DNA of 24,881 bases from Ettlia oleoabundans (Eukaryota; Chlorophyta; Chlorophyceae; Chlamydomonadales): positions 1 through 24,881 of the forward strand of contig JAAMXP010004778.1 in the NCBI GenBank assembly GCA_019693395.1, in the 5' to 3' direction. The notes under the pieces are model-generated. The model was not told where the DNA came from and ran no database searches. It saw only the letters and a list, made by a program, of their open reading frames with translations. The position numbers and the translations under genes are program-made. The stretch's first letter is position 1; the number at the start of each line of letters is the position of its first letter. This document shows positions 1 to 9,477 of this stretch, piece after piece.

Positions 1-571
1 GGCGGGGCGGGGTGTGCCTCTAAAAACGGAACATGTACCTTTGCAAGTATTCCAATACTGACGACAGAGTTACTTTGCTCGGAATGCTGCATCCTGCGTT
101 ATTCAGGTGTATCAGTGAGGGAGGTTGCTGGGCAGGCAGCGTCTGCCTTGCGACCTCCGTGTCAGCCTCGGTCCACGGCATTCGAAGCAAATGATTGATC
201 TAAAACGCTGGCAGAGGCGAACTTGCGTGAAAAAAGAGGAACAAGAAGAGTATACATGGGTTGTACTTCAGCTTTACAGGGAGGTGTGGGTTGAGACCCT
301 TGGATTTGAATGTTGCGCGTTTTGTTCGTCATTTCATGGGCATATAAACATACGGCGCCCCCAAACGTCTAGCAGCAACGGCTGTTATAAAAAAGCGGGC
401 CAAAAAGCCCGGCGGGCGGACACCCACCGACGCGGCAGCCTCAAACGGAGCACCCTCGGGTAGAAAACATACTTATCAACACGGGGCCCCGTGACAGCAG
501 CAGGCAGCGGCACCTGTGAAGCGCGCTGGGATTGGCCGCTGGTGGCGTTCCTTGGGCAGCCCAGCGTAGCG
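1..571. other. Upstream region and 5' leader of the first gene
   Basis: No coding region is supported here. The frame of the downstream gene has a stop (TAG) at 461-463, so translation cannot begin further upstream in the same exon. Two AT-rich TATA-like stretches lie at 343-348 and 386-393. A short hairpin-capable stretch (cgggc ... gcccg around an A-rich loop) sits near 396-411. The rest has no recognisable structure. Confidence 0.5.
343..393 (+). promoter_or_regulatory. Candidate TATA boxes for the first gene
   Basis: TATAAA is seen at 343-348 and TATAAAAA at 386-393, about 230 and 185 nt before the ATG at 572. Either could set a start site giving a 5' leader of roughly 150-200 nt. This rests only on matching the TATA consensus and distance. 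Confidence 0.3.
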
Positions 572-3500
572 ATGGAGCTGGAGCAGCAAGTTGCGCAGAG
601 TGAGCACCTCTTGCAGCGGTGCAGGAGGGTGATCAGTGCCCTGCAGTCTGATGTGGGAAGCCTGCTGTGGGAGATTGACTCCAGAAAGGGCGGCACAGGC
701 TTCCACGCCGAAGTGGCAGCGCAGCTCCCCACCATTTTGGACGCAGCTGCAACTCAAGACGGGGATGGAACCAACACTGGCAGCGGTAGCGGGCTTACGG
801 GTGTGGCGGAAAGCACGAGCACATCTAGCGCAGCGGGGGCAGCGCGCAGCCTGCTGCATGCAGCACAGGATCGTGTGCAACTGCTTCACCGCGCCTACGA
901 TGTGGTCTCCAGCCTGCAGACAGACGTTGATGCGTGCATGTGGGAGCTGGCCCAGGTCACCCACAGCTCATCGGCTCAGGCAGCTGATCGGCATGTCAGC
1001 GGTGGCACCCGCCCTCCCTCCCCCATTCCTTTCCCCACGCTGACGACGCCATACAGGGAGGTGCACTCCACCGAACTCACAGGGTTTGTTCGTATTGCAC
1101 CAGTTGATGCTGATCACAGCAGTAGTGGCCTGCCAGGTCTGCCCAGCAACTTCAGCCAAGCGTCAGCAAACAAGCCTTTTGCAGCTGGCAATGCCACAAC
1201 CATCCAGCAAGCAGTGTCAGGTGTGCCGGAAGCATTAGAGGCTGTCCATCGAAAGAGCAACGGTGAGGTTGTTGCCCATAGGACCCTGCTGACCACGCCT
1301 TTAAAGCAGTCACCAGGGCCTGGCCTAGCCTTCCACACGCGAGTAAGCCTCAGCCCCACCACAGCAGCGTTTGTGGGTGCTGCATTCGCAGCTCGCGAGA
1401 CACAGGCAGCACAACATGCAGTGGAGCCACGAGCAGTGCTGGACACTAGCTTGAAAGATGCCACTGCCGAAATTGGCAGGTGTGTGCCAACCACGGGCAA
1501 TCACCCTCCAGTCATGACTCCATATGCATTGCATGCATATTGATAGAAAACAACCCACAAAACGCTGCTGCACTGTTCTGTTTGCACCAATTTGCAGGAT
1601 GGAAACCATCAGGCACACCCTTATGCAGCAAGTCGGCTGGCCCTCCAATCCTTCAGCAGCAGCAAGCCCTGCTTTTGCTGGGCACAGGCTCAAATTTGTA
1701 TTGGCACATGGAGCTGCAGAACTTTCTGCCCACCCTGGGGCAAGCGAGCTGCCTGCAGTGTCTCAGGCCAACAGCAGCCCTGCCAATGCTGGCCCACTGC
1801 CATCGCAACAGGCAGTGGTAAGCCTTGGTCACTCAGCCACAAGCCTATCAGCCGTTGCATGGCAGTCCCAGCCTGATCCCTCAGATGCAAGCGGCGCGCA
1901 GTATGAATCACCGCTGCAACTGCACCCTCTGGTTGCCTCTGACGTTTCCCAGCTTTTCAGCAGTATAGCAGCTGGCGCTGACTCTCAACCAAATGTGCAC
2001 CAATGTCTGTCGCCACAGCCATCGATGGAGCAGCTGCTTGCTCCTCAGGAAGTGGATTCGGCAATCATGCCTGGCACAGATGCCCAGACAGTCGCGCTAC
2101 TTCAGCTGCTGTCTGGCATGGGGGGGTCCTGCAGCGGCATGCCATCTGCAAGGCCGAGTGCTGCAGGCCTGCCGCCATCTGTTGTGAGGGGGCCCAGGCA
2201 GCAGCAAGAGGCCATAGACGTTGCAATGCTTGCTGCCACTGATGGCAAAGGCGCCACTCAGTCTGCGCCATCTGACAGGCAGCATCCACCAGATGTCACA
2301 GGTAGTGTCTTGCAGCGGGTGCTGCACGCAGCCTCAACCAGGCCTGCTGTGGAGTTATATTCGCCAGCAGCTACACCCCAAGCCGCTGATACCGAGGACT
2401 GTGCAGGTGGCACTATGCGCCGCGCAGGCTTTACTGCAGAGGAAGTCGGTGTGCAGCCCAGCGCAGAGATATGCGAGCCTGGACCAGCAGGGCAGCTGCA
2501 GTCAGCAGGAGGGTCCTGGCATGCTGGTTGTTTAAGCTTGTCAGAGGGAAAGCAGGCATGGCAGCAGCAGAGGATGTTAGAACAGCAAGCGAGCTCGTTG
2601 CCTTGTAAGTCTCAAGTCGCTCATCCAGCTGCAGCATCAGCTGTCCAGATTGAAACTCAGTGTGCCTCGCAATCTCTGATGCAGCATCAGGTACAGCTGG
2701 CTCTGCCAGCTCGACAGCAGCAACACGACCAGAACCCCTTCCCAACTCCAAGCGCTGGCAGAGCGCAGGCTTGGCCGCCGAGCTGTAAGGACCCCCCACC
2801 AGCCTCGTATGTCCTGGCAGCTTCGACTTTGGAGTCTGTCAGCAGGGCACAAAGTGTTGCGGCAAAATACCAGGGGACGAAACAGCGTGCTGTAGCGAGG
2901 GCATCGCAAGCAGGTTGGTAGTGGTGTACATGGCGCAGTCTTCTTGCACAACCACCTGTTTGGGTCACATGTCGTCATGGTCCTTATACCCCATTTCATG
3001 CTTGCAGAGGTTGCTGCGCAGCAGATGCAGGCAGCAGGCTTGAGCGAGGCAGCTGTCGCAGCATCGGCAGCTGGATCAAAGTGGCGCTCAAGGTGAGATG
3101 CAGGTCACGGCCAGATTCCTCTGTTGCTCGCCGTGCAGAACTGAAAACTACAGGTGCGTGCTCTGTCAATTGCCAGCGTATTGGGATGTGCTGCAGAGCT
3201 CGCAGGGCGGAACGAGTGGCACAACTGGCACTTCGACATGCCGCCAATCTGGAGACGGAAATGATGGCAGAGGCACAGGGCACCGTGGCACCAAAACCTA
3301 GGCTGCCAGCAGCAGCAGCCCCACCAGACCTGGTAGACGTGAAGGGAGATCAGGCTGATATGCGAGGCGTGAATGCCAGTTTGCAGCATGGGGCTGCGCA
3401 GGGTGCAGGCGCACCACCAGTGCAGTCATGCAGACCATCCGGGCGAGGCTCAAATCGAATTGATTACACTTTGACGAGTGCAGTACCTGTCCTCAGCACT

Positions 3501-4850
3501 GCTGCTGCTGCTGCAGCAGCTGCCACATCAACCACCTGCCTAGATGACAACTCCACCGCGAGTGTTTCAGCAGCTGGCATTGACCTCACCAGCCACAGCA
3601 GCAAAGGCAGTCCACTCACTTCTCCGCAGTATGAGGCTTTGGGATGTGTAGAGTGCAGCAGTACAGTCAGTGCCGGCAGCCCTGTAGGTGGAGAAGCAGC
3701 CAGCCCATTGAACGAGGATTCTCAGGAAAGTGCAAAATTGACCAGCAGCAGTAGCATGTTGAGCAGCAATGTTAGCGGCAGCAGGTTAGGCACTGAAGAT
3801 GCAGCCTCCAGCGCACATGTCAGCTCTCCAGCAACAGGCTTGTCTAGCACTGCCAAGCTGTATACCAGCTCTTCCAGCAGCAGCCACAGGGCGGCATCCA
3901 CAGATTTGGGTACCGTGCCACCAACCAAGAAGCACCCAGCTGAGGAGAAGCCACCGTCTTGGCATCCCGAGGCACCGGTGGTTGCAAGCAGCAACAGCAT
4001 GACAGCAATGCTGCCGGCGCTGCACCTGCCCGCTGCATCAGCAGGTGCAGGCCATGCACAGCACAGGCAGGCACCCAAACCGCTCCCAAGCTTCTGCGAG
4101 CTGCAGGCTGTAGAACCGTCAGCCCGATCTGTGACAGCGCTGCTGCAGCCAACTCATGCGGCAGCATCTGGAGGAGGTCAGCTGCGCATGGGCGGTTTTG
4201 CCAGGAACTGCGTTCTACAGCCACATGCAGACACGGGTCAGCCAGCCCTACATAAACTGGGATGTGGTGCAGCAGCCAGCTGCCACACAGCAAGGGCAGT
4301 GCCCCAGGTGCAAAGCGAGCGGGCCAGGGGAGCTGAAGCGGCACCCCTGCAGGTCAGGCAGTGCAACACGTTGGCAACCAACAGGACGGGCAGCGCGGGC
4401 CGTAATGTCGCAACCATCGACAGGGAGTATGCTCCTCACATTCTCAGCTTGGAGGAGCAGCTGGACAGGTGAGATGTGGAGTTTGTGATCAGTGTGACCT
4501 CATGTCAGACCAGGCTGGTCCTAAGTGCTCCTCTTGTCGCCTGTCAGTGCATATCAATGCGCATAGCAGCAACTCCTGATTTACTGACTGCACTGCACCC
4601 TGCCCCACAACTTTCCTGTAGGTTGGAGCGCCAGCTGGCACGCAGCAGGCAGCAGCGCCAGGCAGTGGCAGCTGCAGTACTTTCGGCGGCACACCGTGGT
4701 GATGGCAGCGTAACTTGGTTGCACGGGTTTGGCACTGCGGCGGTCGCCACTGCAGAAGCACAGGCCAATGATGCTGTGGATGGCAATAGGCCAGCCCAGA
4801 GGCGCAGCAGTTCCCCAGGGGCTCCTTGGATGTCTTATTTACAAGAGTAG
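572..4850 (+). CDS. Large Ala/Ser/Gln-rich coiled-coil protein of unknown function
   Basis: Exons 572-1479, 1598-2913, 3008-3092, 3197-4468 and 4622-4850 join in frame to 1269 residues. All four introns (about 94-153 nt) are GT-AG with consistent phases. The start is the first ATG after an in-frame stop at 461. I do not recognise the family. Seen in the protein: a duplicated motif at residues about 12-35 and 103-126 (core LQSDV...LLWE and LQTDV...CMWE); a long Ala/Ser/Gln/Pro low-complexity centre; an Ala/Arg/Glu-rich helix made by exon 3 and the start of exon 4 (RRAERVAQLALRHAANLE); and a C-terminal coiled coil near residues 1178-1220 (LEEQLDRLERQLARSRQQRQ). No signal peptide or membrane segment is evident. 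The shape suggests a scaffold or cytoskeletal adaptor, which is inference only. It is convergent with the kinase gene. Exon structure is more certain than function. Confidence 0.75.
3500..3521 (+). repeat. CTG/CAG trinucleotide tract inside exon 4 of gene 1
   Basis: A run of CTG units followed directly by CAGCAG is read in the GCT/GCA frame and gives a short poly-alanine run in the protein. It is one of many CAG/CTG-rich stretches in this window and is likely to vary in length between strains. Confidence 0.6.
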
Positions 4851-5143
4851 ACAGAGCATTGTTACAAGTGGCAGCTCAGTTCACGTAGCTCGTGTCAAGA
4901 GAGGAAGCCGGAAGAAAAATGTGGCGCAGTGATGGGCAGCGGCACACCCTTTCGATGTAACATATTACATCAAGAACTGGGCTGCCCTTGCTGCAAACGC
5001 TAGGTAGCGCCCCGACACACACAGTCTCGTCTGTTCATCTGAATCGAAGGCACACATTTTCCAGCCTCCACAGTGCGAGCGGTTTCGCCTTAACAGCGGT
5101 GTAAGGTGCAAGTAGGCTGCGCTCTTTGGTAGTAGTCTGATGC
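4851..5143. other. Convergent spacer between gene 1 and the kinase gene
   Basis: This 293-nt stretch separates two stop codons that face each other. It should hold the 3' untranslated regions of both genes. The only clear signal is the TGTAA palindrome at 4956-4969. No ORF here is supported. Confidence 0.6.
4956..4969. terminator. Two-strand TGTAA polyadenylation signal
   Basis: TGTAACATATTACA gives TGTAA on the plus strand (4956-4960) and TGTAA on the minus strand (4969-4965). TGTAA is the usual polyadenylation signal of chlorophyte algae (well established in Chlamydomonas). It lies about 105 nt after the stop of gene 1 and 175 nt after the stop of the kinase gene. One short palindrome could therefore serve both convergent transcripts, whose 3' ends would overlap. 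Confidence 0.5.
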
Positions 5144-8100
5144 TCAGGGGGCATCTGCTGCATCTTGCTGCTGCCCTGCTGTTGGGGCAGCCATGGTCCG
5201 AAGTGCTGACAGGGCAGAGTCCTTCCTGCCGCCCAGGCTCCACTTCTTGCTGATGGCTAGCAGCAGTCTGCTATTTCGCTTCAACCCCCCCGTACCAGGG
5301 GCTGCTCCTGTAGACGGCGGAGTCAGCAGCTGCTGGATAGACGGGGCCTGCACCACAGCAATGGTGCCTAGGTGGCCAATGGTGCTAGCTCTGCCAACGC
5401 TGCCAGCTCCCGCAGCCACGTCAGCCATTGCCTCCTCTGCAACAGCGCCCATGCCAAACATTCCGGCTCCCATGTTGCTAAGTTTGCGCTTGATAGCCGC
5501 TGCAAAGCTGCCCCTTGTGCTGGCACGATGGTTGATGCTACTGCCACTGGTTCTGAGGGGGGTGGCTGGGTCAACCGTGCAGGCTGTTACGGCTGCTGGC
5601 GCTCCGTTGCTGCTGCTGTGTGCCGCACGGATAAGTTCCTCACCAGCCACCTGGTCGATGGCGCGAGGTGCAGTGCCCGTGCTGGAGGTGGTGCCTGTGA
5701 TTGGCGTGAAGGTGGCAGCCGTGCTGCTGGCTAGCGTGACTGAGCCTGAGGCTGCCTGCACATGGATCACTCGCCGCTCCTCGGGGGCAACCTTGCTGCT
5801 GCAAGGCACTGCCTGAGGAGCTTGGCGATTGTGAGCTGCCTGTTCGGCATCCACCTGTGCCACAGCGGCAGCAGCAGCGGCCTCCCGACCCACCACTGGG
5901 GTTGGCCGGCCTGTGGTGGTAAAATTGCTGGGCAAGGCATCGCCATTGCTGCCCCCACTGTCAGTTTTGCTGCCCTTGTGGCGTATCAGCAGGCCAAAGG
6001 GCGAGGGCTTGGTGGGCTTGACTTGGCTGAACCTGCCGGCCATGGTGCTTGAGAAGGACAGAGACTTGCCAACAAGGCCGCCCGGCCGCTTGGTACCAGC
6101 TGCTGCAGCGGCAGCAGCCACTGTGGGTGGGTTTGCTGCAGTGTAGGTGCTGGGTGCAGAGTTGTGGAATGCCTCTCCTTGCTCCTCACTGCCTGCCGCC
6201 GCCAGCTGAGCGGCAGGAGTTGGTGTGAAGTTGGCACCGAGGTGTGCCTTTGCTGGCGACTCCAGCACCGCCATGGACTTGGGCCGCTGCAGAGACAGGG
6301 CCGGGTACATCACACAACGTTGCCAAAGGTGGGATGCAATACCCCATTCCGCTGGCAGGGGCCAGGGCATAGAGAGGAAGGCAATCCATGCTATGCCACC
6401 GCCCTGCGCATCCCACACAAACACACCCCTCTGGTCCAACCTGATACGTGCGCAACCATGGGTGGCGCAGCAGCTGGTGCACAGTTGGCCGCTGGGAGGG
6501 GTCCTTCTGGAGTGCCTGGCGTATGAACCCCTTGGCTTGTTCAGACAGGTGGGAGGGGATGCAGGGCTCCAGCTTGAGGATGCGGGTGTAGGTAGCGTCC
6601 CTGCACGCCACAGACAGGCACAACACATGGGTGGGTGCCAGATGTCTTGCAGTGGCCAGGACCTCATCAGATACAAGGCATGATGCGGCGCCACTGCTAT
6701 TGCACTGAACTGGGCCTGGAGCAACAGAGGGACTCCCAACATGAAGGCAAAAGGTAACTGCGTGCCTCCCTCACACTCGTTTCCCACTGTGCTAGCATGC
6801 ATGGCAGCTGCCTGGTTCATGTCTCACTCACTTGCTTTCTGCCTCGAATGGTGGTGCGCCCACCAACAGCTCGAAGGCCAGCACACCCACGCACCAGGCG
6901 TCTGCAGGCAACCCGTAAGCCGCGCCGCCCTCCTCGCCGCTGAGCTTGCTGGCAGCGGAGGCAGCGCTGCCACCGTGGGGCAGCTTCACAATCTGCAAAG
7001 CGGATGGGGGCCAGACACAAGGTCAAGCAACCAAGCGGCAAGTTTTATCTGTAAACAGCGAACAGGCAGAGGGAAATGCCCGCACATTACATACAGGTAA
7101 TGAGGCAAGCACAGCCATCCTCGCACACAGGGGCGGAAGAAATTCGTGATGTGTGGGCAGGCGCGTCCCCTGGTGTCCCACCTCTGGCGGCATATAGTCC
7201 AGTGTGCCCACCCGCGACATGGGATTTTCCCTGCACCGCCCCAGCGACAGCATTGGCACCCTCTGTGAGCTCAGCCAGCAAGCACGTTGAGGCACGTCAA
7301 CACCCACCCCTGGACTGTCAGCAGGTTGGAATCGCCTGCCTCTGATGCAGGTCTTGGGGTACCTCAGCCTCATAGCCAAGCCAGCGCATAAACTTGTTTT
7401 GGGTGCAGGCAAGTGCGTAGGCCGTGTTCCTCCCAAAGCTGTCCCTTGCCCGAACCAAAGCGAGGAAGCGAGCCATAGCCAGCTGCCAACTCTGCTGCGC
7501 ACCTGGTGGTGTTAATGCCTAGCCCAAAATCCCCCACCTTCACCTCCCCCTCTGAGCTCAGCATAATGTTCTCAGGCTTTATGTCCCGATGAAGCACACC
7601 CTGGGGCAGGCAGGAGCTTGGGCGGGCAGCGTGAGAGGGATCAAGGGTAGCTGTGCACAGCGCTGAATGGTGTGGGCACTAAAGTGGACGGCCAGGCCGA
7701 GTTATAGGGCATATGGTTTACCCCATAAACGTGACAGACGTCACACTGTGTTGGATGGGAGCCATGTCTGCCACCCTCCCACCTGTGCGTGCATGTAAGT
7801 GAGGGCTGAGAGGCAGGGGATGAGCACGCTCTTCACCACATGGGCCTCTGGCATGTACCCGCCCCGCCGACTCAGTTCCACATACAGGTCGCCTGTGACA
7901 TGCAAGTGATGAGCAACTCATGGAGAGGCGGGTGGAGTACTCGTGATGATGGTTTGTGAGGTTGCGTATGTTTGGATGTCAACCCACGCGGGCCGCCATA
8001 ACTAAAAACCCTATGCTGCAGGGCGGCTTTGCCTGCTGCCCCTTTGTTGGCATCCTAACCCAAACCTTGTACAACTCAACACGCAACTCCCCCTACCCAA

Positions 8101-8960
8101 CATCACAGTTTTGATGACCCCGCCGTGTTCGCTGTCTCACCGCGTCCCGCATACTCCTGGACCAGGTAGATTCCGTCCCCATCCTCAAACGCCGCGAACA
8201 GGCGCACAACATTGGGGTGCAGCAGCGAGGCGTGGATTTCAATCTCCCGGGACACCTGCATAGGTAAAAAAGGTAAAAAGAAGCAGATGGGGGACGGTAG
8301 GCACTAGCCCAGCAGCAGATCTTCAACGGGCTCCGCGACGTTTGATGCAGTTGCCTACGGACAGCAACATTTAGGGCAAGCAACAGCGGCAGCAAGAGGC
8401 AAGCATGCAAGCTCCGACCTCAACACAAAATGTAAACCCAGGCCACAGCCGGCAATTGTGCACTTCCTGCCTGCCTGCGCCCACCTGCTTCACGTTCATA
8501 GAATTCATGCGGTCCCGATGGTACATCTTAATCGCCGCATGCACGCCACTGCGGCTGCAAATGCAGTGCACCACGCTGCTCATCAACCCCTCCCCCAGCA
8601 TTTTTTGCACCTTGAAGTCGGAAAAGGTCCTGCAGCAGGCACACTTAAGCAAAGTGTATGACGAGTGGCCAAGGGCTGAGCAGGGGTTGTTCCGCCGCAA
8701 GTGTGTAATGGCCCACAGCCTTCCGCAACAGCAGCCATCCGGCTGCAGCCTGCGGCATGTACGCAGGATTGCATGGGGGCCACTTGCCATGGTTGATCGC
8801 CCCTCTTCAGCTCCGGTGGGCAAGCTGCTGTCTCTACTATGGTGCGCGCACACATGCGAGAGGGGGCACCGACGCCCGCCCGTGCGGATGGGGTATGTGC
8901 GGAACCTGGACCCGCCGACAGACTAGCGCCGCTGGACTGCACCGTCGCCACTTTGGTCAT
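5144..8960 (-). CDS. Aurora-like serine/threonine protein kinase with long C-terminal tail
   Basis: Exons in order of transcription: 8960-8854 (tentative), 8629-8485, 8255-8141, 7892-7783, 7600-7503, 7230-7182, 6992-6832, 6600-6441 and 6286-5144, giving about 695 residues. Kinase landmarks: glycine loop LGEGLMS (48-53; third Gly replaced by Ser), ATP lysine in AAIKMY (K70), alpha-C Glu in VSREIEI (E88), HRDIKPEN (163-170), DFGLG (183), GTLDYMPPE (200-208), and [18 protein letters not shown] is the Aurora signature. A basic and acidic insert (KLPHGGS...LSGEEGG) follows the PPE. The domain ends near residue 315 at HPWLRTYQ. The remaining 380 residues are Ala/Ser/Thr-rich with basic patches such as IKRKLSN. 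The kinase exons are secure. The first exon is not: its donor (cat|GTGTGC) is weak, and the alternative is to read through from ATG 8790. Chlamydomonas CALK, which acts in flagella, is a plausible relative by pattern. Confidence 0.8.
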
Positions 8961-9477
8961 CTTTCAAAGTGAAACGTGTGGATGAGCTGTTGTCCCGCGG
9001 CTCAATCCGGCCCTAAGCACTTCGAGCCAATGTCGGTGGAGAGGTGGTGGGCGGAGGGCTTTTGAGTGGTGCCAAGAAATGGGTCCCACCAACGCGTCGA
9101 ATTGGCCCTATCGTGAGGGTGGAGGCCGAGTTGACGAGCGCCCGCCCGGGCTTGAGCCTCGGCTGAAATTCAGGAGCGCATGTCCTTACCCGGCCGACCC
9201 CAGCTGCCCGTTACAGCGAATTAACACTCTGATAGAGCGGCTTGGTAGCCCGGATCACGTAACAAGGGCCAGGTCGGAGTCCTCTGCCTTGGCGAGAGCG
9301 CGGCATACATAGCAGGTACCTCGCAGTCGTTCTTTGCTTGTTCGTTCTGTTTATGGCGACTAAGAGATCTTAACATTCGAAATATCCTGGCTTGAGCCGC
9401 CCTCGATTTTATAGCCTGCTGACAATCCGTCTTCTCAGTTCCTGACGGGGACGGTCACACCGAAGCCAGCCAGCGCA
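8961..9477. other. Head-to-head spacer between the kinase and the first dioxygenase
   Basis: About 517 nt lie between the proposed kinase ATG and the dioxygenase ATG, which point away from each other. It should contain both promoters. I see no strong TATA box; a weak ttttatag lies near 9408. The open frame at 9079-9312 shows no recognisable protein pattern and is not called as a gene. Confidence 0.5.

Noticed and set aside
491..571. Start of gene 1 at the GTG at 491
   Set aside because: GTG is not an expected start in a nuclear gene of a green alga; the ATG at 572 is the first proper start in the frame.
9079..9312. 77-codon ORF in the spacer before the first dioxygenase
   Set aside because: No recognisable protein pattern, and no splice phase that joins it to the dioxygenase.
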